From positions 1,550,001 through 1,614,000 of the forward strand of contig CBDEUR010000003.1 of the NCBI GenBank assembly GCA_965243345.1: a DNA stretch of 64,000 nt, written 5' to 3'. Shown one piece after another: positions 1 through 9,530 of this stretch. The DNA comes from Bin52 sp965243345. Lineage in GTDB: Bacteria; Pseudomonadota; Alphaproteobacteria; Thalassobaculales; Thalassobaculaceae. The position numbers were made by a program, and so were the translations under genes. Position 1 is the first letter of the stretch. Every line of letters starts with the position of its first letter. The notes beneath the pieces were generated by a model. It did not search any database, was not told the DNA's origin, and worked only from the letters and a program-made list of their open reading frames with translations.

Positions 1-2
1 TG

Positions 3-413
3 GTCTCCAAGCTGCTCATTCCGTTCATGCTGCTGTTTGCTCTCTACGTGCAGTTTCACGGCGATTTCGGTCCGGGTGGCGGATTCCAGGCGGGGATGAT
101 CTTCGCCGCCGCCTTCATCCTCTACGCCCTGGTCTTCGGGATCGACCACGCGCGCGAGGTCCTGCCGGAACCCGTCCTGCGCTTTCTGGTCCCGGCAGGT
201 CTTGCGCTGTACACGCTGACCGGATTCGCCGGCATTGCGCTCGGCGGCAAGTACCTCGACTACGACGTTCTCGGCTCCACGCCGACCGCCGGCCAGCATC
301 TCGGCATCCTGCTGATCGAGTTCGGTGTCGGCGTCACGGTAAGTGCCGTGATGGTGACTGTGTTCTTCGCCTATGCCGGCCGCACCCGGAACGTGGACGA
401 AGAGGACTGGTAG
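3..413 (+). CDS. mnhB: Mrp-type Na+/H+ antiporter subunit B (5' end cut by window)
   Basis: This is a small multi-pass membrane subunit of the Mrp/Mnh cation/proton antiporter, a multi-subunit complex related to the membrane arm of complex I. The reading frame is already open at base 3 (VSKLLIPFM...), so the protein starts before the window. The internal ATG at 27 is probably not the true start. The glycine-rich GDFGPGGGFQAGM segment near the beginning is typical of MnhB. About four hydrophobic segments follow, and the C-terminus is short and acidic (NVDEEDW). The stop lies 2 bases before the ATG of the C subunit, so the two are co-transcribed. Subunits A, E, F and G are not visible and would lie upstream. 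Confidence 0.88.
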   Translation, partial: VSKLLIPFMLLFALYVQFHGDFGPGGGFQAGMIFAAAFILYALVFGIDHAREVLPEPVLRFLVPAGLALYTLTGFAGIALGGKYLDYDVLGSTPTAGQHLGILLIEFGVGVTVSAVMVTVFFAYAGRTRNVDEEDW

Positions 414-415
414 CC

Positions 416-805
416 ATGCCGGAGGCGATCACCGACCACTACAACTACTGGCTGATCATCTTCCTGCTCATGGCCGGACTGTTCGTGACCATGACGAGCG
501 GCAACCTCGTGAAGAAGATCGTCGGCCTCAACGTCTTCCAGATGGCCGTTTTCCTGTTCTTCATCTCCGTCGCCAAGCTCGAGGGCGGAACCGCTCCGAT
601 CCTGACCGGGAAACCGGAGCAGTTCTCCAACCCCCTGCCGCACGTGCTGATCCTGACCGCGATCGTGGTCGGCGTGGCGACCACCGCTCTCGGCCTGGCC
701 CTGGTGGTGCGGATTCGCGAGACTTACGGCTCGATCGAGGAAGCCCGGCTGCAGGAGGCGGACCGGCAGGACGAACTGCGGGCGGCTGCGGAACAGGGTC
801 GTTGA
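416..805 (+). CDS. mnhC: Mrp-type Na+/H+ antiporter subunit C (NuoK-like)
   Basis: The 129-residue membrane protein is homologous to NuoK/MnhC, the small three-helix subunit that packs against the antiporter subunits. Three hydrophobic helices are visible, at about residues 13-30, 37-55 and 75-98. The SGNLVKKIVGLNVFQMAVFL stretch is characteristic of MnhC. The tail is charged and hydrophilic (EEARLQEADRQDELR). The stop codon TGA at 803-805 overlaps the ATG of the next gene by one base (TGATG), indicating translational coupling. Length is close to the usual 110-125 residues of the family. Confidence 0.9.
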   Translation: MPEAITDHYNYWLIIFLLMAGLFVTMTSGNLVKKIVGLNVFQMAVFLFFISVAKLEGGTAPILTGKPEQFSNPLPHVLILTAIVVGVATTALGLALVVRIRETYGSIEEARLQEADRQDELRAAAEQGR

Positions 806-2295
806 TGGCATTCCTCGATCACGTCGCAATCCTGCAGGTTGCGGTTCCGCTGCTGGCAGCTCCGCTCTGCGCCATGCTGCCGGGCCGGCACCTGCCGTGG
901 GCGCTCACCCTGTCGGTCAGCTGGTTCACCCTCGTCTGCTCCGTCGTGCTCCTGGCCGAGGTCAGCGCCGGTGGGAGCATCGCCTATCATATCGGCAACT
1001 GGCCGCCGCCGATCGGGATCGAGTACAGGGTCGATGCCATCAATGCGCTCGTCCTGCTGGTGGTTTCCGGCATCAGCGCCATCGCGCTTCCCTACGCGCG
1101 AACGAGCGTCGCGCACGAGATCGAACCGGGCAAGCACGGGCTGTTCTACACCGCCTACCTGCTGTGCCTGACCGGCCTGCTTGGCGTGACCATCACCGGA
1201 GATGCCTTCAACATCTTCGTGTTCCTGGAAATTTCCTCGCTCTCGACCTACGTGCTGGTCGCAGCCGGCGCTCGGCTCGATCGCCGGGCACTTTCCGCCG
1301 CCTTCACCTATCTCGTGCTCGGGACTGTCGGTGCCACCTTCTTCGTGCTCGGGGTCGGCCTGCTCTACATGGTGACCGGCACGCTCAACATCGCCGACCT
1401 GGCCGATCGGCTGCCGCCGCTCGCAGAGAGCCGGGTGGTGCAGGCCGCGTTTGCCTTCGTGGTGGCCGGAATGGGGCTCAAGCTCGCGCTGTTCCCGCTG
1501 CACATGTGGCTGCCGAATGCCTACGCCTACGCACCGTCGCTGGTGACCGTGTTCCTGGCCGCGACCGCGACCAAGGTATCGGTCTACGTCCTGCTGCGCT
1601 TCGTCTACACGGTCTTCGGCCACGAGTTCGCGTTCATCGAGCCGGTGCTTGCCTGGCTGATCCTGCCGCTTGCGGTCATCGCCATGCTGGCGGGTTCCGT
1701 GGTCGCCATCCACCAGGACAACCTGAAGCGGATGTTCGCGTGGTCAAGCGTGGCGCAGATCGGCTACATGATGCTCGGGGTTGCGCTCGCCAACGCGGCG
1801 GGGCTCACCGCGACGATCCTGCACCTGTTCAACCACGCGCTCATGAAGGGCGCGCTGTTCATGGCCCTTGGCGGCGTGATGCTGCGGATCGGGGCTGTGT
1901 CGCTGGCCTCGGTGCGCGGGCTCGCGCGCGAGATGCCGTGGACCTTCGCCGCGATCGTCATCGGCGGGCTGAGCCTGGTCGGGGTGCCGGGCACCGTGGG
2001 GTTCGTCAGCAAGTGGTACCTGATCCTGGCCGCGATCGAGAAGGGCTGGTGGCTGCTCGCCCTGCTGATCGTGGCCGCCTCCCTGCTCGCGGTCATCTAC
2101 GTGTGGAAACTCGTCGAGGCGGCCTACCTGCAGCCTGCGCCGGAGGACCGGGCGCACGTGCGTGACATGCCGCCCGACATGCTGATTCCGCTATGGGTGC
2201 TGGCGCTCGCCAATGTCTGGTTCGGCGTCGACGCGGGACTGACCACGTCGGTGGCGGGAACGGTCGTCAACGCCTTCCTCGGAGGCGGGTCATGA
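805..2295 (+). CDS. mnhD: Mrp-type antiporter subunit D (NuoN/NuoM-like)
   Basis: This 496-residue proton-conducting antiporter subunit has about 14 predicted membrane helices. The functionally important charged residues of the family are present: the Glu in FVFLEISSLSTY (about E142), the Lys in GLKLALFPLHMWLP (about K226), the Lys in NHALMKGALF and the Lys in FVSKWYL. It is therefore expected to carry ions. The open frame extends upstream to 373, but the ATG at 805 overlapping the mnhC stop is the sensible start. Its own stop overlaps the next ATG (ATGA). It is one of three related large subunits encoded in this operon. Confidence 0.9.
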   Translation: MAFLDHVAILQVAVPLLAAPLCAMLPGRHLPWALTLSVSWFTLVCSVVLLAEVSAGGSIAYHIGNWPPPIGIEYRVDAINALVLLVVSGISAIALPYARTSVAHEIEPGKHGLFYTAYLLCLTGLLGVTITGDAFNIFVFLEISSLSTYVLVAAGARLDRRALSAAFTYLVLGTVGATFFVLGVGLLYMVTGTLNIADLADRLPPLAESRVVQAAFAFVVAGMGLKLALFPLHMWLPNAYAYAPSLVTVFLAATATKVSVYVLLRFVYTVFGHEFAFIEPVLAWLILPLAVIAMLAGSVVAIHQDNLKRMFAWSSVAQIGYMMLGVALANAAGLTATILHLFNHALMKGALFMALGGVMLRIGAVSLASVRGLAREMPWTFAAIVIGGLSLVGVPGTVGFVSKWYLILAAIEKGWWLLALLIVAASLLAVIYVWKLVEAAYLQPAPEDRAHVRDMPPDMLIPLWVLALANVWFGVDAGLTTSVAGTVVNAFLGGGS

Positions 2296-3761
2296 ATCTG
2301 GTCGAGCACCCGCTGGTCCTGATCCTGGCGATCCCGCTCGCAGGCGGGGTGCTGGTGGCATGCACCGGGCGGTGGCCCAACCTGCGCGAAGCCATCACGC
2401 TCGTGGCCTCGGTGCTGCTGTTCGTGGTCGCCTGGCGGCTGATGGAGGCGATCGGAAACGGCGGGCGGCCGGGGCTGGTGCTGATCGAGGTGCTGCCCGG
2501 CCTGCCGATCGCGCTCGAGGGCGAGCCGCTCGGGGCGCTGTTCGGCTGTATCGCATCCGGCCTGTGGATCGTGAACTCGCTCTATTCCGTCGGCTACATG
2601 CGCGGGAACAACGAGCACAAGCAGACCCGGTTCTACATCTGCTTCACGATCGCGATTGCCAGCGCGATGGGCATTGCCTTCGCGGGCAACATGTTCACGC
2701 TGTTCCTGTTCTACGAGATGCTGTCGCTGTCGACCTATCCGCTGGTGGCGCACAAGGAGAACGAGGAGGCGAAGATCGGCGCCCGGGTCTACATCGGGCT
2801 GCTGCTCGGCACCTCGATCGGATTCCAGCTTGTCGCCATCATCTGGACCTGGGTTGCGGCGGGAACGCTCGACTTCGAGCCCGGCGGCATCCTGCGGGAT
2901 GCTGTGCCGCCGGCAATCCTGCCGATCCTGCTTGCCCTGTACATGTTCGGCATCGGCAAGGCGGCGCTGATGCCGTTTCACCGCTGGCTTCCCAGCGCCA
3001 TGGTGGCCCCGACACCGGTCAGCGCGCTGCTGCACGCGGTCGCCGTGGTCAAGGCCGGCGTGTTCACCGTGCTCAAGGTGGTGATCTACATCTTCGGGAT
3101 CGACCTGCTGGCCGAGACCGGAGCCTCGAACTGGCTGATCTGGGTCGCGAGCTTCACCCTGGTCACGGCATCGCTTGTCGCCATGACCAAGGACAACCTG
3201 AAGGCGCGGCTCGCCTACTCGACCGTCAGCCAGCTCTCCTACATCGTGCTGGCCGCGGCGCTCGCCAGCGGACTGGGCGTGCTCGGAGGAGCCCTGCACA
3301 TCGCCAGCCACGCCGTGGGCAAGATCACTTTGTTCATGTGCGCAGGCGCAATCTATGTCGCCACCCACAAGACCGAGATCAGCGACATGAGGGGGCTCGG
3401 TCGCGCCATGCCGTTCACCTTCGGCGCCTTCTGCATCGGTTCGCTCAGCATCATCGGGCTGCCCCCGCTCGCGGGCGGGCTGAGCAAGTGGTACCTGTCA
3501 CTGGCGGCGGCCGAGAGCGGGCTGATCATCGCGGTGCTGGTCTACATGGCGAGCGCACTGCTCAATGTCGCCTACCTGATGCCGGTCGTCGTCCTCGGGT
3601 TCTTCGGTCGTCCGGACGGCGCGCCGGCCGACTGGCAGCACGAACCCGTCAGGGTGCCCTGGCTCTGCGTGCTGCCACCGTGCATCACCGCGGTCCTGTG
3701 CCTGTACCTGTTCCTCGACGGTGACGGCGTGATCGCGCTGCTGCGCCCACTGATGGAATGA
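2292..3761 (+). CDS. second D-type antiporter subunit (proton-conducting NuoL/M/N family)
   Basis: This 489-residue polytopic membrane protein is of the complex I/Mrp antiporter superfamily. It starts at the ATG at 2292, which overlaps the previous stop by ATGA. The key residues are retained: Glu in FLFYEMLSLSTY (about E142), Lys in GIGKAALMPFHRWLP (about K223), Lys in SHAVGKITLF and Lys in GGLSKWYLS. It is therefore likely an active ion-translocating subunit in its own right. Having two such subunits next to mnhD is more than a minimal Mrp operon, and resembles the expanded Mrp-related modules of some alphaproteobacteria. The exact ion specificity cannot be told from the sequence. Confidence 0.85.
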   Translation: MNLVEHPLVLILAIPLAGGVLVACTGRWPNLREAITLVASVLLFVVAWRLMEAIGNGGRPGLVLIEVLPGLPIALEGEPLGALFGCIASGLWIVNSLYSVGYMRGNNEHKQTRFYICFTIAIASAMGIAFAGNMFTLFLFYEMLSLSTYPLVAHKENEEAKIGARVYIGLLLGTSIGFQLVAIIWTWVAAGTLDFEPGGILRDAVPPAILPILLALYMFGIGKAALMPFHRWLPSAMVAPTPVSALLHAVAVVKAGVFTVLKVVIYIFGIDLLAETGASNWLIWVASFTLVTASLVAMTKDNLKARLAYSTVSQLSYIVLAAALASGLGVLGGALHIASHAVGKITLFMCAGAIYVATHKTEISDMRGLGRAMPFTFGAFCIGSLSIIGLPPLAGGLSKWYLSLAAAESGLIIAVLVYMASALLNVAYLMPVVVLGFFGRPDGAPADWQHEPVRVPWLCVLPPCITAVLCLYLFLDGDGVIALLRPLME

Positions 3762-4042
3762 CGTCGATGATGCCAGCGGAGTCTCGGACAGGGTCGGCAG
3801 CCGCACCGGGGGAGCGAGCGGCCCGGGAGCTCGCGCGCATTCGTTCCTGGTCGATCGCGGTACTCGTGCTCCTGGTTGGCGCGAGTGCCGTCATCCACCT
3901 GGTTTCAGGGTCTGCGGTCCCGGTCGACGATGCCGTGTACAGCGTCGCCGGTCTCTTCGCGACCCTGGCGCTCGCACTGGCGATCAGGCTTCTCGACATC
4001 ATCCTGCCCCGCAGCGAGAACCGCCATGACAGCGATCGCTGA
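3758..4042 (+). CDS. small two-helix membrane protein in the antiporter operon
   Basis: I do not recognise this 94-residue protein. It has a charged N-terminal arm of about 30 residues and then two hydrophobic segments, at about residues 31-51 and 59-81, ending in a polar tail (PRSENRHDSDR). It overlaps the preceding gene by ATGA and the following gene by 17 bases, so it is firmly part of the antiporter operon and probably an accessory subunit. A nearby in-frame ATG at 3770 is an alternative start. Confidence 0.7.
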   Translation: MTSMMPAESRTGSAAAPGERAARELARIRSWSIAVLVLLVGASAVIHLVSGSAVPVDDAVYSVAGLFATLALALAIRLLDIILPRSENRHDSDR

Positions 4043-5747
4043 CCTGCTTGCCTGGACACCGCCGGGCCTGCTGCTGATCGTGCTCGGCACCGTGGTCGCG
4101 GTCTTCCCCGGCCGTCCCGCGCGGGTTGTCGTCATCGTCGTGCCGCTGGCGCTGCTGGTCCTGGTCCTGGCCGCCGACCCGGTCTCGCACCAGCAGGCGA
4201 GGCTGCTCGGCCACACCGTGAGCCTCTATCACCTTGACGCGATCAGCCGGCCGTTTGCCGCGATCCTGCTGTTCGCGACCGCGCTCGCGGGACTGTACGC
4301 GATGAACACCGGGGCCGCTCTGAAGGAGAGGATCGCTTTCCAGCTGCTCGCCGGCAGCGCGGTCTCCGCCGTGACCGCGGGCGACCTGGTCACCCTGTTC
4401 GTGTTCCTGCAGACGGGAGTTGCGGCTTCGGTGTTCCTGGTCTGGTCGCGGGGGACCGAACGGGCCCGGACGGCCGGCATGCGCTACCTGGTGTTCCTGG
4501 TGCTTGCCGGCGTGCTCATGCTCGAGGGTCTCGCATCGAACGTGCTTGCCGCCGGCTCCGGCCAGCCGGGCAGCCTCGGCGACGGCGGGCCCGGCACCCT
4601 GCTGGTCGGACTGGCGTTGCTTGCCTACTGCGGGGCTCCTCTGCTGCACAGCTGGATGACCGACGCCTGTCCCGAGGCCACGACGGGCGGACTGGTGATC
4701 CTGCCGATCTTCATCACCCTGGTCGCGGTGCACGCGCTGTTGCGGCATGGCGCGGGAAACGAGTACCTGCTCGCCATCGGCGCCGTCATGGCCGTCTATC
4801 CGTTGCTGTTCAGCGTGTTCGAACACGACCTGCGCCGGATCCTGATGTACGGCCTCATCACCCAGGTCGGGTTCATGCTGGCGGGGATCGGGACCGGGTC
4901 GGACGCGGCGGTCAACGCGGTGGTGCTGCACGCGGTCACCTTTCCGCTGGCCATGATGATCATGCTGATGGGAACCGGCGCGGTCCTGCTGCGGACCGGG
5001 TCGTCGAGCGCGGCCGAACTCGGCTTCCTGTGGCCGGCAATGCCGGTGACCGCCGCGCTCACCGTGATCGGAGCGGCATCACTCGCCGCCGTCCCGCTGT
5101 TCGCCGGCTTCGTCTCCCAGTCCTGGATCATCGACGCCGTTCGAACGGACACCGGCCAGGAGTGGACCCGCGTCCTCCTGGTATCGGGAGCGGCCCTCAC
5201 GGTTCCGGCAATCGCCTTCAGGGTGCCCTGGCTCGCGTTCCGGGCCGATGCCCCCGAAGCGAGGGTCCCCGAGGCACCGGTCACCATGCTGGCGGCCATG
5301 GCCGCGGCCGCGGTTGCCTGCATGGCAATCGGAATCGCGCCGGGCATGCTGCACTCCCTGCTGCCGTATCCGCCCGAAGCCGATCCCCACGACCTGGACG
5401 GCGTGCTGCGTCAGCTGGTCCTGATCAGTGCCGCCATGCTCGTCTTTGTCCTGTTCCTGAGGAAGTTTCTCGTAACACCGCGCGAACCGGTCACGGTCTT
5501 CGGCGTGGACTGGATCTGGCGCCGGGGCCTGGCGCGCCTGGCGCTTCGCCTCGGCGGCTCGATCGAGCGTGCCCGGCTCGTGATCGTTGCCGGGCTCATG
5601 GACCTGGCGGGTTTCGTCATCGGCGACAGCCGCCGCCACTTCGGCTCCCTCGGCGCGTTCGGCCGCACCATCGGCATCGGCAACGGCGTGGCCTGGATCG
5701 TTGTCCTGCTGCTGGTTGCACTTGTTGCGAGCTATGCGACAGCCTGA
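4026..5747 (+). CDS. third antiporter-like subunit, key charged residues missing
   Basis: This 573-residue polytopic protein belongs to the NuoL/M/N-MrpA/D superfamily. The open frame extends to 3876, but the ATG at 4026 inside the end of the previous gene is the likely start. Aligned by eye with its two operon neighbours, it has Gln where they have the helix-5 Glu (FVFLQTGVAAS, about Q129). It has no Lys at LLAYCGAPLLHSWM, Phe-Pro instead of Met-Lys at HAVTFPLAMMI, and Gln in GFVSQSWI instead of SKW. These residues make up the proton path in the family, so this copy may be structural rather than pumping. A C-terminal extension of about 100 residues ends in a further membrane helix. Confidence 0.82.
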   Translation: MTAIADLLAWTPPGLLLIVLGTVVAVFPGRPARVVVIVVPLALLVLVLAADPVSHQQARLLGHTVSLYHLDAISRPFAAILLFATALAGLYAMNTGAALKERIAFQLLAGSAVSAVTAGDLVTLFVFLQTGVAASVFLVWSRGTERARTAGMRYLVFLVLAGVLMLEGLASNVLAAGSGQPGSLGDGGPGTLLVGLALLAYCGAPLLHSWMTDACPEATTGGLVILPIFITLVAVHALLRHGAGNEYLLAIGAVMAVYPLLFSVFEHDLRRILMYGLITQVGFMLAGIGTGSDAAVNAVVLHAVTFPLAMMIMLMGTGAVLLRTGSSSAAELGFLWPAMPVTAALTVIGAASLAAVPLFAGFVSQSWIIDAVRTDTGQEWTRVLLVSGAALTVPAIAFRVPWLAFRADAPEARVPEAPVTMLAAMAAAAVACMAIGIAPGMLHSLLPYPPEADPHDLDGVLRQLVLISAAMLVFVLFLRKFLVTPREPVTVFGVDWIWRRGLARLALRLGGSIERARLVIVAGLMDLAGFVIGDSRRHFGSLGAFGRTIGIGNGVAWIVVLLLVALVASYATA

Positions 5748-5879
5748 TGGTCAAGCCGGCGCGGGGGTCATCCGGCGACACGTGCCTCGGGGCACTGGTA
5801 GTCCCGGGAGGCGGGAGTGTGGTAGACAGTCAGCGGGTGCCTGGACCGCAGGGGACATGGTGACGGGAGCACGCTGTCC

Positions 5880-6479
5880 ATGAAGATGACGGGCGAATAC
5901 ACCATCGCCGCGCCACGCCGCGCAGTCTGGAACGCACTCAACGATCCGGACGTGCTCAGGCAGTGCATTCCGGGATGCCAGTCGGTCGAGCAGACCGCGG
6001 AGACCGCGTACTCGGCGACGGTGATGGCGAAGGTGGGCCCGGTCAAGGCGAAGTTCTCCGGCCAGGTCACCCTGTCCAACATCGACGCGCCGAACGGGTA
6101 CCGGATCTCCGGGGAGGGATCGGGCGGTGTCGCCGGGTTCGCCAGGGGCGGCGCCGACGTCACGCTTCAGGATGCCCCGGAAGGAACCACGCTCAGCTAC
6201 GCGGTCGACGCCCAGGTCGGCGGCAAGCTGGCGCAGATCGGATCACGGCTGATCGACTCCACGGCCAAGAAGATGGCGGGGGACTTCTTCCGCACCTTCG
6301 GCGAGGTGGTCGAAGGTGCGGAGCAGGACACGGCCGAACACGCAGCAGCAACAGGAGAGAGTGCCATGGCGGGCGACAAGCAGGTCGAGGAGAATGTCTA
6401 TCCCGGGACCCACTGGCTGGTCTGGGTCACCGCCGGTGTGGCGCTGGTCGCACTCGTCGCATTCGTGAGCAATTTCTGA
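5880..6479 (+). CDS. coxG: CoxG-family protein with C-terminal membrane anchor
   Basis: This is a 199-residue SRPBCC-fold protein of the CoxG family. The first ~150 residues match the family (MKMTGEYTIAAPRRAVWNAL, then DPDVLRQCIPGC, and VGPVKAKFSGQV). The C-terminus carries one membrane helix (HWLVWVTAGVALVALVAFV). In carbon monoxide oxidisers CoxG tethers the soluble Mo-Cu CO dehydrogenase to the membrane, but the family also occurs with other molybdenum hydroxylases. No coxMSL genes are visible here, so the partner is unknown. A gap of 132 bases separates it from the antiporter operon upstream, so co-transcription is possible but not shown. Confidence 0.85.
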   Translation: MKMTGEYTIAAPRRAVWNALNDPDVLRQCIPGCQSVEQTAETAYSATVMAKVGPVKAKFSGQVTLSNIDAPNGYRISGEGSGGVAGFARGGADVTLQDAPEGTTLSYAVDAQVGGKLAQIGSRLIDSTAKKMAGDFFRTFGEVVEGAEQDTAEHAAATGESAMAGDKQVEENVYPGTHWLVWVTAGVALVALVAFVSNF

Positions 6480-6535
6480 CCGATCTCCGACCGGTCACGC
6501 AGCAGCGGGCCTTTTGCCTTGCGGGAGGGAAGTTC

Positions 6536-7645
<1,110 letters not shown>

Positions 7646-7677
7646 CCGCCCGCACCACTCACCCGGGAGACCGCGGC

Positions 7678-9525
7678 ATGCATCCGCTTCATCCATTGTC
7701 CGAGCGGGAAATGCGCCGGGCAATCGCCATCGTGCGTGAGCACCCGGAACTGCCACGGGACATGATGTTCGAGACCGTGGAGCTCGAGGAGCCGGCAAAG
7801 GAGGAGGTGCGCAGCCACCGGCCGGGAGATCCGGTGCAGCGGCGGGCACGCCTCGTGGTCTTCCCCGCGGAGACAATCGGTGCATGGCACGTGGTGGCCG
7901 GGCTCGACGAGGGCGAGGTGCTCTCGGTCACCCACCATCCGGCGGCGCGGCCGATGATCCAGCCGGAACAGCTTGCCGGGATCGAGGACCTGGTGCGCGC
8001 CGATCCCGCCTTCATCGAGGCCTGCGGCAGGCGCGGGATCACGGACATGAACCGGGTGATGTGCGATCCCTGGTCCGCGGGCCGGTTCGGGCACGGGGAC
8101 GAGGCGAACCGCCACGTCTGCCATGTCTTCTGCTGGGTCAGGCCGGAAGAGGGCGAGAACTTCTATGCCCACCCGCTCGAGGGGCTCAATGCCGTCGTCG
8201 ACATCCGCAGGCTCGAGGTGCTCCAGGTCGACGACCACGGCGTCATTCCCGTGCCGGGTGGCAGCCACGAGTATTCTTCGGGCTCCCGTGAGCCGCGCGG
8301 CGACCTGCGGGCGATCGACATCGTCCAGCCCGACGGTGTCAGCTTCGAACTCGATGGTCACCGGATTTCCTGGCACGAGTGGGAGCTGGTGATCGGGTTC
8401 AACGGTCGCGAGGCGGTGACCCTGCACGACATCCGGTACGGCGGCCGCCCGGTGGTCTACCGTGCCTCGATCGCGGAGATGGTGGTTCCCTACGGCTCGC
8501 CCGACCGGGCGCACTATCGCAAGAACGTGTTCGATGTCGGAGAGTATGGCGCCGGCAAGCTCGCCAACTCGCTCAGGCTCGGCTGCGACTGCCTGGGCGC
8601 GATCCGCTACCTCGACGCCTGGGTTACCGACATCCACGGCGAGCTCATCAGGATCGACAATGCGATCTGCATCCATGAGGAGGACGCCGGCATCCTGTGG
8701 AAGCACCGCGACCAGCGCAGCGGGCAGGTCGAGGTTCGCCGGGCGCGGCGCCTGGTGATTTCGAGCATCATCACGGTCGGAAACTACGACTACGGCTACT
8801 ACTGGTACCTGCATCTCGACGGTTCGATCGAGTTCGAGATGAAGGCGACCGGCATCATCAACACCGTCGCCTGCGTGCCGGGCGAGCCGGCGCGCCATGG
8901 CCGGGAAGTCGCGCCGGGCGTGGTCGGCCAGATTCACCAGCACCTGTTCTGCGCGCGGCTTGACATGGCGGTCGACGGCGATGCGAACACGGCCATCGAG
9001 TGCAACACCCAGGTGGAGCCTCCCGAGCGCAACCCGTGGGGCAACGCCTATTTCGAGGAGGAGACGGTCCTCGAGAGCGAGACGGGGGCGGCGAGACGGG
9101 CGAACCCCGCCACCCAGCGCTACTGGAAGGTGGTGAACACCAACCGGAAGAACGTGGTCGGCAGGCCGACCGGCTACCGGCTCGAGCCGACCAGCTGTGT
9201 CACCCCGTTCGTGCTTCCGGGATCGCCGTCAGGCACGCGTTCGGCCTTCACCCGCAACCATCTGTGGGTCACGGCGCACGACCGGAGCCAACGCTATCCG
9301 GCGGGAGAGTTCGTCAACCAGTCCGACGGCAGTGACGGGGTTGCAACCTGGATCGAACAGGACCGGCCGCTGGTCAACGCCGACCTTGTGCTCTGGCACG
9401 TGTTCGGCCTGCATCACCAGCCGAGGACCGAGGATTTCCCGGTCCAGCCCTGCGCACCCTGCGGCTTCAGGCTGATGCCGTCGGGGTTCTTCGATCGAAA
9501 TCCCTGTCTCGACCTGCCGGGCTGA
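7678..9525 (+). CDS. copper-containing primary-amine oxidase
   Basis: This 615-residue copper/topaquinone amine oxidase converts primary amines plus O2 to aldehyde, ammonia and H2O2. The cofactor motif N-Y-D-Y is at residues 369-372, with Tyr370 the expected topaquinone precursor. The catalytic-base region VFDVGEYGAGKLANSL, the copper ligands in IHQHLFCARLDM and the third His in FGLHHQPRTEDFP are all intact. There is no signal peptide, so a cytoplasmic location is likely, unlike the periplasmic TynA. The start was set at the ATG at 7678, behind a GGGAGA motif. The neighbouring formaldehyde dehydrogenase points to methylamine or another one-carbon amine as a substrate; this is inference. Confidence 0.93.
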   Translation: MHPLHPLSEREMRRAIAIVREHPELPRDMMFETVELEEPAKEEVRSHRPGDPVQRRARLVVFPAETIGAWHVVAGLDEGEVLSVTHHPAARPMIQPEQLAGIEDLVRADPAFIEACGRRGITDMNRVMCDPWSAGRFGHGDEANRHVCHVFCWVRPEEGENFYAHPLEGLNAVVDIRRLEVLQVDDHGVIPVPGGSHEYSSGSREPRGDLRAIDIVQPDGVSFELDGHRISWHEWELVIGFNGREAVTLHDIRYGGRPVVYRASIAEMVVPYGSPDRAHYRKNVFDVGEYGAGKLANSLRLGCDCLGAIRYLDAWVTDIHGELIRIDNAICIHEEDAGILWKHRDQRSGQVEVRRARRLVISSIITVGNYDYGYYWYLHLDGSIEFEMKATGIINTVACVPGEPARHGREVAPGVVGQIHQHLFCARLDMAVDGDANTAIECNTQVEPPERNPWGNAYFEEETVLESETGAARRANPATQRYWKVVNTNRKNVVGRPTGYRLEPTSCVTPFVLPGSPSGTRSAFTRNHLWVTAHDRSQRYPAGEFVNQSDGSDGVATWIEQDRPLVNADLVLWHVFGLHHQPRTEDFPVQPCAPCGFRLMPSGFFDRNPCLDLPG

Positions 9526-9530
9526 GCCTT

